Below are positions 35,801-43,435 of a DNA stretch of 64,000 bases, in pieces. A program made the translations under genes and the position numbers. Origin of the DNA: SAR324 cluster bacterium (lineage in GTDB: Bacteria; SAR324; XYD2-FULL-50-16); contig JANQGX010000075.1 in NCBI GenBank assembly GCA_028282885.1, positions 124,001 through 188,000 of the forward strand, in the 5' to 3' direction. Each line of letters opens with the position of its first letter. Within the stretch, counting starts at the first letter, position 1. The notes under the pieces are model-generated. The model did not search any database, was not told the origin of the DNA, and worked only from the letters and a program-made list of their open reading frames with translations.

Positions 35801-37690
35801 GTCGTTGGTATTGGCGATATGAGTGGTGATGTGTTTGGTAACGGCATGTTGCTCAGCAAGCATATCAGACTGGTGGGTGCTTTTAATCATATCCATATCT
35901 TTGTCGATCCGGACCCGGATTCTGCGAGCAGTTGGGTGGAGAGAGAGCGATTGTTCACAACACCTGGCACAAGCTGGATGGATTACGATCAAAGTCTAAT
36001 CAGTGAAGGTGGCGGTATTTTCGATCGAAGCGCCAAAACGATTGCTTTGACGCCACAAATACAAAAGCTGTTAGGGATCGGGCTGGAATCGGTCTCCGGT
36101 GAAGAACTGATTCAGCTATTGTTAAAAGCCAAAGTTGATTTGCTTTGGAACGGTGGAATTGGAACCTATGTCAAGGCATCCTCGGAGACCGCTCACGAAG
36201 TGGGTGACGCAGCCAACGATTCCGTGAGGATCGATGCCAACAAGTTAAGGGTCAAGGTGATAGGGGAAGGCGGTAACCTGGGATTGACCCAAATTGCCAG
36301 ACTCGAAGCCGCTGCCAGGGGCATCAAATTGAATACCGATGCCATTGATAATTCCGGCGGGGTTGATACTTCGGATCATGAGGTCAATTTGAAAATCCTG
36401 ATGAGCACTTTGATGGAGAAAGGTCAGATTGCTTCCATGGATGAGAGAAACCAGCTATTGGAGGATCTTACCGATGATATTGCAGAGCTCGTTCTGGAAG
36501 ACAACCAGGGACAGGTGCAGATTATCAGCATGGATAATTTGAGATCGGCCAAGGATTTGAGTTCATTTCTGGAGTTGATCAGATTCCTGGCGGATAAAGG
36601 AATGGATCCCAGAAATGACAAATTGTCTTCAAGCGATGAATTGGAGGAGTTCTTTAAAAAGGGTCAAGGCATTCCGAGACCTGACCTGGCTATTCTTCTC
36701 AGTTACACCAAGATGTATTTTTACAAGGAGATTGTGGATTCGGATGTATTGGAAGATCCTTATCTGGAGGATGTCTATTATAGTTATTTTCCCGAGTCTT
36801 TCAGGAACAAATATGATATCACACAGATCGAGCATCCGCTGAAGAAAGAGATAATTGGAACGGTACTGATTAACAGGACACTCAATCAGGCTGGAACGAC
36901 TATTCTGCCCGAGATCTTCTCCATAGTCGATACGACAGCTCCCAGTATTATCATAGCTTACACGATAATCGATCAGATTTTTCAGTTGGGCGCTATTCGC
37001 AAGCAGATTATGGATGAGTTGAAGACGACAAATCTGAATCAGGCATATATCCTGAAAATCAAACTGGAGAGATTTATCTCAGATATCCTGATCTGGATGC
37101 TTTCTAACTATTCAGCCGAGGATCTCAGGTTTTCCCTGGCTGCAGATTTTGTAAATCTGGTTCCACAGTATCGGGAAGCTTTAAATGAGTCTCTGGACCC
37201 CGATGAGCAAATGCAGCTTAAAAATGCCAGTGAGAATCTGACAGCCCTGGGTATTTCCATAGAGCTGGCAAATGAAATTGCCCTGCTCGATTTTATGACC
37301 AACAGTCTTGAAGTGATTGTTCAGGCCAGAAATTCCAACATTCCGCTGAAAGATGCTGTTGTTCTCTCTCGAGGTATAGACACGCTCTTCCACTTCCAGG
37401 TTTTGCACAACAGAATCATGTCCCTGGAGCTGGACAATGTCTGGATTAAACGCCATCGCGGTTTGCTGATAACTCAGCTTCAATCCTTGAAAGAGGAAGC
37501 TAACAAGGCCATCATCAGCCGTTATGAAGGAGACAACGAGTTCGATGAAAAGATGGCTCAGTTCATGAAGGACAACCAGCATGAGTTCAAACAGTATCAG
37601 ATTGATTATAGCCAGATCATCAACGGAGAATCCGTGGATTTGAGCGGATTGGCAATCCTGTTGGACAAGATCAAAAAACTGCTGGCATAG
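32870..37690 (+). CDS. gdhB: NAD-specific glutamate dehydrogenase, large (1,600-residue) type
   Basis: Oxidative deamination of glutamate to 2-oxoglutarate. 1,606 residues, the size of the GDH-180 class (bacterial NAD-GDH). It has a long N-terminal regulatory part, a central catalytic region ([42 protein letters not shown]), and the class-specific stretch [22 protein letters not shown] with [27 protein letters not shown] and a helical C-terminus follow. The ATG at 32870 has AAAAGG upstream; the open frame begins 23 codons earlier. A strong terminator follows, so it is monocistronic. Likely for amino-acid catabolism feeding the TCA genes in this window. Confidence 0.97.
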   Translation: [1606 protein letters not shown]

Positions 37691-37716
37691 CAATCTTAAT
37701 TCGTTATTGTACCGAC

Positions 37717-37755
37717 AACCCTCCCGGTTTCGATCGGGAGGGTTCCTTGTTTTTG
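37717..37755 (+). terminator. rho-independent terminator of the glutamate dehydrogenase gene
   Basis: Ten-bp arms AACCCTCCCG (37717-37726) and CGGGAGGGTT (37735-37744), an 8-base loop, then a T-rich stretch (CCTTGTTTTT). Confidence 0.85.
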
Positions 37756-37765
37756 GATATTGGTT

Positions 37766-38164
37766 ATGAGTTTGTATCGTGTTTTCTTTCCTGTTGAATC
37801 ACGAAGCTTTCCGGGAAAACGCTGGTTAAACGTCATTTTCAGGAGCCTTCACCTTTGCGGTATCGGTGTTTATACCGGAGGTGTGTTTTTTGGTATCGCA
37901 ACGGATTTGACCATGCCGTCTTATATCGTTACAGCAATAAGCGGGCTGGCCATTATGGGGATGGATCTGTTTAACAATGGAAAGTGGATTTTTCAGAATC
38001 GGGGCTTTTTCATTATCGTTAAGTTAGTTTTGTTGGGTTTGCTGCCACATATTGGAGAATATCACAAATGGGGATTGCTGGTCATGATCGTGTTTTCCAG
38101 TGTTATTTCTCACGCCACTGCTGATTTTCGATATTACTCCCTATTCCACCGCAAGCGCATCTAG
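37766..38164 (+). CDS. small integral membrane protein of unknown function
   Basis: 132 residues with about four hydrophobic segments (approximately residues 29-47, 51-67, 80-97, 102-117). Short polar ends; His/Tyr in the C-terminus (HATADFRYYSLFHRKRI). Family not recognised. The last 24 bases overlap the 3' end of the convergent glycerate kinase gene. Confidence 0.65.
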   Translation: MSLYRVFFPVESRSFPGKRWLNVIFRSLHLCGIGVYTGGVFFGIATDLTMPSYIVTAISGLAIMGMDLFNNGKWIFQNRGFFIIVKLVLLGLLPHIGEYHKWGLLVMIVFSSVISHATADFRYYSLFHRKRI

Positions 38165-39310
38165 AGTGTTATCTCCGGTTTTACCGGCCAGAAAGCAACG
38201 GAGAATCTGATCTGTTGCTGTCTCCAGGTAACTTTGGGCATTTTCCAAAGCACTTTCCAGGCTTACCGGTCCCGGGCAGATGGAAAAAATGGAGGTAAAC
38301 CCGGCCTGATGGAGGTCAGGAAGTGACAAACCCCTTGATCCTGCGATCGCCATACAGGGGATGTTTTTGTTCGCAGCCCTGGCTGCGACCCCTGCGGGTG
38401 CCTTTCCAAAAACAGTCTGCTCGTCAATTTTGCCCTCACCGGTAATGACGAGGTCGCAGTTTTCCAGCATCTCATCAAACCTGATGAGTTCCAATACCAT
38501 ATCTATTCCGAGACGCAGTTCGGCATTCAGAAATGCGTACGCCCCCGCACCGAAACCTCCGGCAGCGCCGGCGTAGTCGATATTATGTACCGTTTTTAAC
38601 AGATTCTCCCGAATACGATTTGCCAGATTATTCATTCCTGCCTCAAGGATGAGGACATTTTCAGGTGTTCCGCCCTTTTGTGGTCCATAGACTCTGGAAG
38701 CCCCTTTTTCCCCAAGAAGAGGATTATTGACATCACACAGCGCGGAAATTTGTGTGTTTTTCAGTCTTGGATCCAGAGTGGATGTCTCAATGGTGGCGAT
38801 TTTTCCAAGCTGTTCACCACAAGGTTCAAGCTCGGTTCCATCGGAGTCGAGAAAACGATAGCCCAAGACCGATGCCATGCCACAGCCTCCATCATTTGTA
38901 GCGCTACCTCCAAGGCCAATCAGGATGTTTTTCGCTCCCAAATCCAATGCAGCCTTGATCAGGTCACCTGTACCTTTGGTTGAAGTGATCATGGGATTGC
39001 GCTCTGAATCTTTCAGGAGACGTAATCCGCTGGCTGAAGCCATCTCAATAATCGCTGTTTTCTGCTCATCAATATAGCAGAATTCGGAGACCATTGTTCG
39101 ACCAAGTGGATCTCGGACGGTGCACTTAATCCGTTCGCCTTGTAAAGTGTAGGATGCTATATCAATCAACCCGTCTCCGCCATCAGCAACCGGAAGCTGT
39201 ATCAGGTTAGCTTTTGGAATCAAGCTTGCTGCTCTTTCGGCGATTATCCGGCTGATCTGGACAGCCGAAAGGCTGTCTTTAAACGCGTTTGGGGCAATTA
39301 CAATTTTCAT
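38141..39310 (-). CDS. glxK: glycerate kinase
   Basis: Phosphorylates D-glycerate (GarK/GlxK family, forming phosphoglycerate) with ATP. About 390 residues, family length. Typical segments: MKIVIAPNAFKDSLSA, PVADGGDGLID, TKGTGDLIKAALDLGAKNILIGLGGSATNDGGCGM, GYRFLDSDGTEL, GAAGGFGAGAYAFL and VITGEGKIDEQTVFGKAP. The ATG at 39310 begins the family homology; ATG at 39322 is an alternative. The C-terminal tail extends slightly (NTLDALAVE). Confidence 0.93.
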   Translation of the reverse strand: MKIVIAPNAFKDSLSAVQISRIIAERAASLIPKANLIQLPVADGGDGLIDIASYTLQGERIKCTVRDPLGRTMVSEFCYIDEQKTAIIEMASASGLRLLKDSERNPMITSTKGTGDLIKAALDLGAKNILIGLGGSATNDGGCGMASVLGYRFLDSDGTELEPCGEQLGKIATIETSTLDPRLKNTQISALCDVNNPLLGEKGASRVYGPQKGGTPENVLILEAGMNNLANRIRENLLKTVHNIDYAGAAGGFGAGAYAFLNAELRLGIDMVLELIRFDEMLENCDLVITGEGKIDEQTVFGKAPAGVAARAANKNIPCMAIAGSRGLSLPDLHQAGFTSIFSICPGPVSLESALENAQSYLETATDQILRCFLAGKTGDNTLDALAVE

Positions 39311-39475
39311 GTTACTGTTCATTAACCGGGTTGGGTTCAAAGTTTATGGAATCCTATTTCGATACTGTGGATGTTTGAGGAATATCGTATGCTAAGGTAA
39401 AATCCGGGAGATTGTCAAAGCTGGATCAAGCCACTTTATACATAGCTACAGATGAGCAGATGATAATTAGCAGGC

Positions 39476-40552
39476 TCAAAACCCAAGCGAGAAATAGTAG
39501 GCGGTTCTCCTGCTTTCCACCTTTTCACCATTTTCACCAACTTCTTCACCATAGTTAGCGTAACCAATAACCATGGAGCGGTTGAAAAAGTTTAGTTCGG
39601 CTCCTGAGGTCGCATAGCCCTGGTTAAGCCCGATGCGGTAGTTCAAATAGCTTCCTCCGGTGGAGTTGGGAAACATTCCGATTTCGAGTCCCGCATGCAA
39701 GGTATTGTTCCTTACTGCTGAAGAGCTGATTTCCCTGATATCAATGGCAGGTACCAGCCTGAAAAAACCAAGATCATGATTCATGGACACACCAAATCCG
39801 TAGCTTTGTTCATCCACAACGTCGGATGCGAACTCTGTGTCACCGTAATTGTATACAACCAAACCCCAGGTGATGCGTGCCTTATTGGCCATTCTGTAAA
39901 GTAAGCCGACATCATAACCTGTGCCTGTGTTTTGACTTCCCCAGTTAGATCCCGAATCACTGCTGGCATCCGTGGCGATTCTCCGCAAAATGTCGCTTCT
40001 GGCTAATCCCAAAACAACGCTCCCTTTACCCAAGGGGATGGAAAGACCCAGTTTCTTAACCAGATCATCTCTCTGGTAGACATAATTGCCCTCCGAGATT
40101 GTGGTCATGATGGTTTCAGCCATGTAAGTCGCGGCAATGGACAATCCTTCTTTTATGACATTTGCAGAAAGTGTCATCCCTGCATTTGCCCTCAGGTAAG
40201 GATTTTCTTTGGATAGAAAGGTGGTTTTGTTGTCATCGGAAAGGCCGTCCCGATTGATATAGGGATAGGCAGGAGCGGCCAGAATTAAAGCAGCTTCCTG
40301 GTTGCTGAATCCTTCGGAGACCTCCGCAGTCCAGGAACCGTAATCCAACCACCATCCCTCAACATTGGCTAGAACAGCAGGGTTGTAAAAAATGGCCGAG
40401 CTGTCATTTGCACTGGCAATGCCCGTATTCCCCATAGCCAGCGATCGATAACTTCTTCCGATGCTCAATACCTCCTGCGCGGACAGGGTGTTCGGCAGTT
40501 GTAACAGGGCAAGAAGCAGCCAGATCAGTCCGGATTTTGATTTTTTCAACAT
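39476..40552 (-). CDS. outer-membrane beta-barrel-type protein, second paralogue
   Basis: 359 residues with signal peptide (MLKKSKSGLIWLLLALLQLPNTLSAQ). It then has YRSLAMGNTGIASANDSSAIFYNPAVLANVEGWWLDYG, the same pattern as the protein at 24911-26032, plus LGLSIPLGKGSVVLGLAR, GTGYDVGLLYR, and a terminal YYFSLGF with C-terminal Phe. The two are clear paralogues 13.5 kb apart; this copy has no lipoprotein partner. Likely outer membrane; transported substrate unknown. Confidence 0.75.
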   Translation of the reverse strand: MLKKSKSGLIWLLLALLQLPNTLSAQEVLSIGRSYRSLAMGNTGIASANDSSAIFYNPAVLANVEGWWLDYGSWTAEVSEGFSNQEAALILAAPAYPYINRDGLSDDNKTTFLSKENPYLRANAGMTLSANVIKEGLSIAATYMAETIMTTISEGNYVYQRDDLVKKLGLSIPLGKGSVVLGLARSDILRRIATDASSDSGSNWGSQNTGTGYDVGLLYRMANKARITWGLVVYNYGDTEFASDVVDEQSYGFGVSMNHDLGFFRLVPAIDIREISSSAVRNNTLHAGLEIGMFPNSTGGSYLNYRIGLNQGYATSGAELNFFNRSMVIGYANYGEEVGENGEKVESRRTAYYFSLGF

Positions 40553-40896
40553 TATCGGGATCTCGGAATTTGGGTTATAGCCCAAACCTACTTATTTTTA
40601 TCAGTTCTATATCACATGATTACGAATCGGCCAAAATTGCGATATGCAGGATCGGAGTGTTGATCCACCGACCGGTTTGATGTCATCCTTTCATAAAGTT
40701 TGATTTATGTCCTTCAATCGTAAATTCAAGAAACATACAAAAATCAAAGTGAAACAGCAGATTATCTTCACCCCAGTGAATATCGATGCTTATGATCTGT
40801 CGTTAATGAAATTCCGATATCTTGAAGGTTTGTATTTTGCATGAGGATAGTTAGGAATCACCCCAAAATATATGAAACGACCAGGTGGGGGGAAAA
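40553..40896. other. intergenic region between divergent genes
   Basis: 344 bases without a recognisable gene, RNA or clear promoter. Confidence 0.4.
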
Positions 40897-41220
40897 ATGA
40901 CTGATAATGAACGCATTAATATTTATGAGTATTTCGACCAAACCGGCGACCCGAGCCACTACGTCTGCAATGGTCACATAGATTCAGAGCAATTTCGAGA
41001 TGAATGCTTTAAGGAGTATTCTGTGAGACCGCTGATTGTGCGGCATAGCTGGCAAAGAACCAAAAGGACTGTCCTTCGAGAATCAAAAAGGAAAAGGGTC
41101 TTAAGCCGCATTGATAGTGTGGGTTGCAGGGCCGGTAGCAGAAATGCCAAAGCTGTTACGATTGGGTTTGTTCCGCAGGAGAAATCCGAGCAGGAATTGT
41201 CTGATTTTGATCTAAATTGA
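40897..41220 (+). CDS. hypothetical protein
   Basis: 107 residues, strong ribosome-binding site (GGTGGGGGG) six bases before the ATG. N-terminal half acidic with aromatic residues (NIYEYFDQTGDPSHYVCNGH); middle strongly basic (RHSWQRTKRTVLRESKRKRVLSR). No signal peptide or membrane segment. Family not recognised; the basic stretch could bind nucleic acid, which is only inference. Confidence 0.6.
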   Translation: MTDNERINIYEYFDQTGDPSHYVCNGHIDSEQFRDECFKEYSVRPLIVRHSWQRTKRTVLRESKRKRVLSRIDSVGCRAGSRNAKAVTIGFVPQEKSEQELSDFDLN

Positions 41221-41337
41221 ATGAAATTGGTCGAGAGATAATCGAAAATGATCTGTTGTGGACCTGCCTTCCAAGACTTTCCAACAACCTACAACTGAAG
41301 CGGCCGAATAGCAGGACGATGGCTATGCCGGCCGGTC

Positions 41338-41532
41338 CTATTCAGGTGAGATATTTGACGTCTGTGGCACTGTATAAATCTGTTCCGGATTCATCGTCAA
41401 CGATTCAGGTTTCAATTCGAAATCCTTCGATTGGATTTCCTTGTCAATTCTTTTTTTGAATCCCTTTTCACCTTTTCGATGAACTCCTATTAAAACAAGT
41501 CTTTTTTGATCCTGATCTTTCTTTTCTATCAT
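41338..41532 (-). CDS. possible small charged protein
   Basis: 64 residues with a well-placed GAGGTG site before the ATG at 41532. Very rich in Lys/Glu/Gln (IEKKDQDQKRLVLIGVHRKG, KKRIDKEIQSKDFELKPE) with no hydrophobic core. A perfect palindrome lies 88-117 bases upstream. Could equally be non-coding. Confidence 0.3.
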   Translation of the reverse strand: MIEKKDQDQKRLVLIGVHRKGEKGFKKRIDKEIQSKDFELKPESLTMNPEQIYTVPQTSNISPE

Positions 41533-42122
41533 AGCACCTCTTGGTTTTTATGATGTTGTATATAGGTGTGTAACTGCAATTATCCGGCCAGATATGGTAT
41601 CAGGCATGATTAGAATTTTCAGAAATAATTAGAAATTTAATTATTTCTGTGTTTTAGAATAACATCGTTTTTGCCATTTACCGTCCACTGTTTTAATTGC
41701 TTCTCCCGAGAATGCCAGATGGGTCGTGCGGTTTCGCCGGAAAACGTTACTTTTTTTGACCAATTGAAGAAAAAAACCCTGGAGGTTTTTCCATGGTCAT
41801 GATTTGCCGGCTTTCATTCCTGAGAATTGCTGACCTGATTTATCATCATCAGGAATGCCAGAATTATTTGAAAAGCAAAGGAAAATAACAAATGCAAAAG
41901 TCCAATTGCTGTGACGATGTAAATAAATCCACGATTTTTGGTAACTCAACATTAAAGGCTTTAAAAATCATAGGGATATTTTATGGGAAAAAGGACCAAT
42001 CCTTTATCAAACCTTGCTTAGAGATTCAGGGGCAGCTTCTTCTTTCGGGGAAACTAATGCCTAGTTGTGCACAGAGAGATCGGAATGAAAATCTGGATCT
42101 CAGTACAAGATAGAAATCTGGC
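41533..42122. other. AT-rich intergenic region upstream of the thiamine operon
   Basis: About 590 bases. It holds the perfect 12-bp palindrome at 41620-41649 and a weak AAAAACC/GGTTTTT hairpin near 41765-41783. A 73-codon frame at 41892-42113 has no good ribosome-binding spacing and is not called. Confidence 0.45.
41620..41649. repeat. perfect AT-rich palindrome
   Basis: Arms CAGAAATAATTA (41620-41631) and TAATTATTTCTG (41638-41649) with a 6-base spacer. Twelve perfect base pairs make it the most symmetric element in the window. Either a hairpin (weak terminator) or a protein-binding site. Confidence 0.6.
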
Positions 42123-42151
42123 TTGACATCAGTTGCAGTGAATTTTATCTT
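42123..42151 (+). promoter_or_regulatory. sigma-70 promoter of the thiamine transport operon
   Basis: Perfect -35 TTGACA (42123-42128), 17-base spacer, -10 TATCTT (42146-42151). Transcription would begin near 42158 and include the whole riboswitch. A second TATAAT lies at 42173-42178 but would start inside the aptamer. Confidence 0.6.
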
Positions 42152-42182
42152 AAAGGCATAGATTGATTCAGATATAATCTGT

Positions 42183-42274
42183 CGGGAGCTTGGACGAACC
42201 AGGCTGAGATAGACTTTTGCTACGTAAGTCTAACCGTTGAACCTGATCCGGATAATGCCGGTGGAGGAAAATGC
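42183..42274 (+). promoter_or_regulatory. TPP riboswitch (THI element)
   Basis: The aptamer shows both invariant blocks: CAGGCTGAGATAG on the 5' side and ACCGTTGAACCTGATCCGG followed by ATAATGCCGGTGGAGGAA on the 3' side, closed by the GGGAGC-type P1 region. It binds thiamine pyrophosphate. A terminator follows at 42288-42318, so high TPP should stop transcription of thiBPQ. This independently supports the thiamine assignment. Confidence 0.96.
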
Positions 42275-42287
42275 AGATTCATTTTCA

Positions 42288-42318
42288 GCCGTCCGGAAAT
42301 CCGGGCGGCTTTTTTTTT
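42288..42318 (+). terminator. riboswitch expression-platform terminator
   Basis: Nine perfect or G-U pairs between GCCGTCCGG (42288-42296) and CCGGGCGGC (42301-42309), AAAT loop, then nine T residues. It lies 71 bases before the thiB ATG and 14 bases after the aptamer. Confidence 0.93.
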
Positions 42319-42389
42319 GTCTAAAAATCGACAAAAATCAATTCTCATTTTGACCCAAACGGGTGAAGTGATCAGCAAACGAGGAGAAA

Positions 42390-43430
42390 ATGAAACCATC
42401 TGTATTCAAAAGGTGGCTGTGGGTGATATTTATGGTTCCAGCGATAGCCGGATTTGCCGCCGACGATGAAATTACTTTAATGTCACATGACAGTTTTAGC
42501 GCCAGTAAAGAGGTTATTGCCCAGTTTGAAGAACTAAACAACGTGAAGTTAAGATTCCTCAAAGCAGGCGACGCTGGTTCGGCAGTGAATCAGGCGATTT
42601 TGTCAAAAAACAATCCCATGGCTGATGTCTTCTTTGGAGTGGACAATACATTCATGAGCCGGGCGTTGGAAGCGGGTATTTTTGAACCTTATAACTCTCC
42701 GCTTCTCGCCGATATTTATGATCATTTGAAGCTGGATAAAAAGAATCGATTGCTGCCGGTTGATTATGGCGATGTCTGCCTTAACTACGACAAAAAGTGG
42801 TTTGCTGACAAAAACATCGCCCCTCCCGGCCGCCTGGAAGATTTGATCGATCCTGTTTATGACAGTCTTACCGTGGTGGAAAATCCGGCTACTTCATCAC
42901 CTGGTCTGGCATTTATGTTTGCAACAATTGGTCGTTTTGGTGAGGATGGATACCTGACTTACTGGAAAAAGATGAGAGACTCCAATGTTCTGGTTGCCAA
43001 TGGATGGGAAGAGGCCTATTGGGGACATTTTTCAGCAGCATCCAAAGGGAATCGACCTATCGTCGTCAGTTATGCCAGCAGTCCTCCTGTTGAGGTTCTC
43101 TATGCCAAGACCAAGTTGAGTGATGCTCCCACGGCGGCAGTTGTTAGTGATCAATCCTGTTTCCGGCAGGTTGAGTTCACCGGGATTCTGAAAGGTACAT
43201 CCAAAAGAAAAATGGCAGAAAAACTGGTGGATTTTCTATTAAGTAAAACGTTTCAGGAAGACATCCCTCTTCAAATGTTTGTTTTTCCGGCAAACCGAAA
43301 TGCAAATCAACCCGATCTGTTTGTCAAATATGCAAAAACAGCGCAGCGTCCCGTGATGCTTTCATCTGAAAAGATTGCGGAGAATCGCGAGAAATGGATC
43401 GAGGAATGGACTGATACTGTCTTGAGGTAG
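42390..43430 (+). CDS. thiB: thiamine ABC transporter substrate-binding protein
   Basis: 346 residues, periplasmic family 1 solute-binding protein of the TbpA/ThiB type. Signal peptide MKPSVFKRWLWVIFMVPAIAGFA, then ITLMSHDSFSASKEVIAQFEE, FGVDNTFMSRALEAGIFEPY, VDYGDVCLNYDKKWF, NPATSSPGLAF, GWEEAYWGHFSAASKG and SYASSPPVEV. These match thiamine-binding homologues well. Good GAGGAG ribosome site. Placed directly behind a TPP riboswitch. Confidence 0.95.
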   Translation: MKPSVFKRWLWVIFMVPAIAGFAADDEITLMSHDSFSASKEVIAQFEELNNVKLRFLKAGDAGSAVNQAILSKNNPMADVFFGVDNTFMSRALEAGIFEPYNSPLLADIYDHLKLDKKNRLLPVDYGDVCLNYDKKWFADKNIAPPGRLEDLIDPVYDSLTVVENPATSSPGLAFMFATIGRFGEDGYLTYWKKMRDSNVLVANGWEEAYWGHFSAASKGNRPIVVSYASSPPVEVLYAKTKLSDAPTAAVVSDQSCFRQVEFTGILKGTSKRKMAEKLVDFLLSKTFQEDIPLQMFVFPANRNANQPDLFVKYAKTAQRPVMLSSEKIAENREKWIEEWTDTVLR

Positions 43431-43435
43431 ATCTT

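Noticed and set aside
41217..41459. 80-codon frame after the hypothetical gene at 40897
   Set aside because: Overlaps the previous stop by four bases but its composition is unlike neighbouring genes and it conflicts with the minus-strand candidate at 41338-41532.
41892..42113. 73-codon frame before the TPP riboswitch
   Set aside because: The GGA-containing site is too far from the ATG and the protein has no recognisable pattern.
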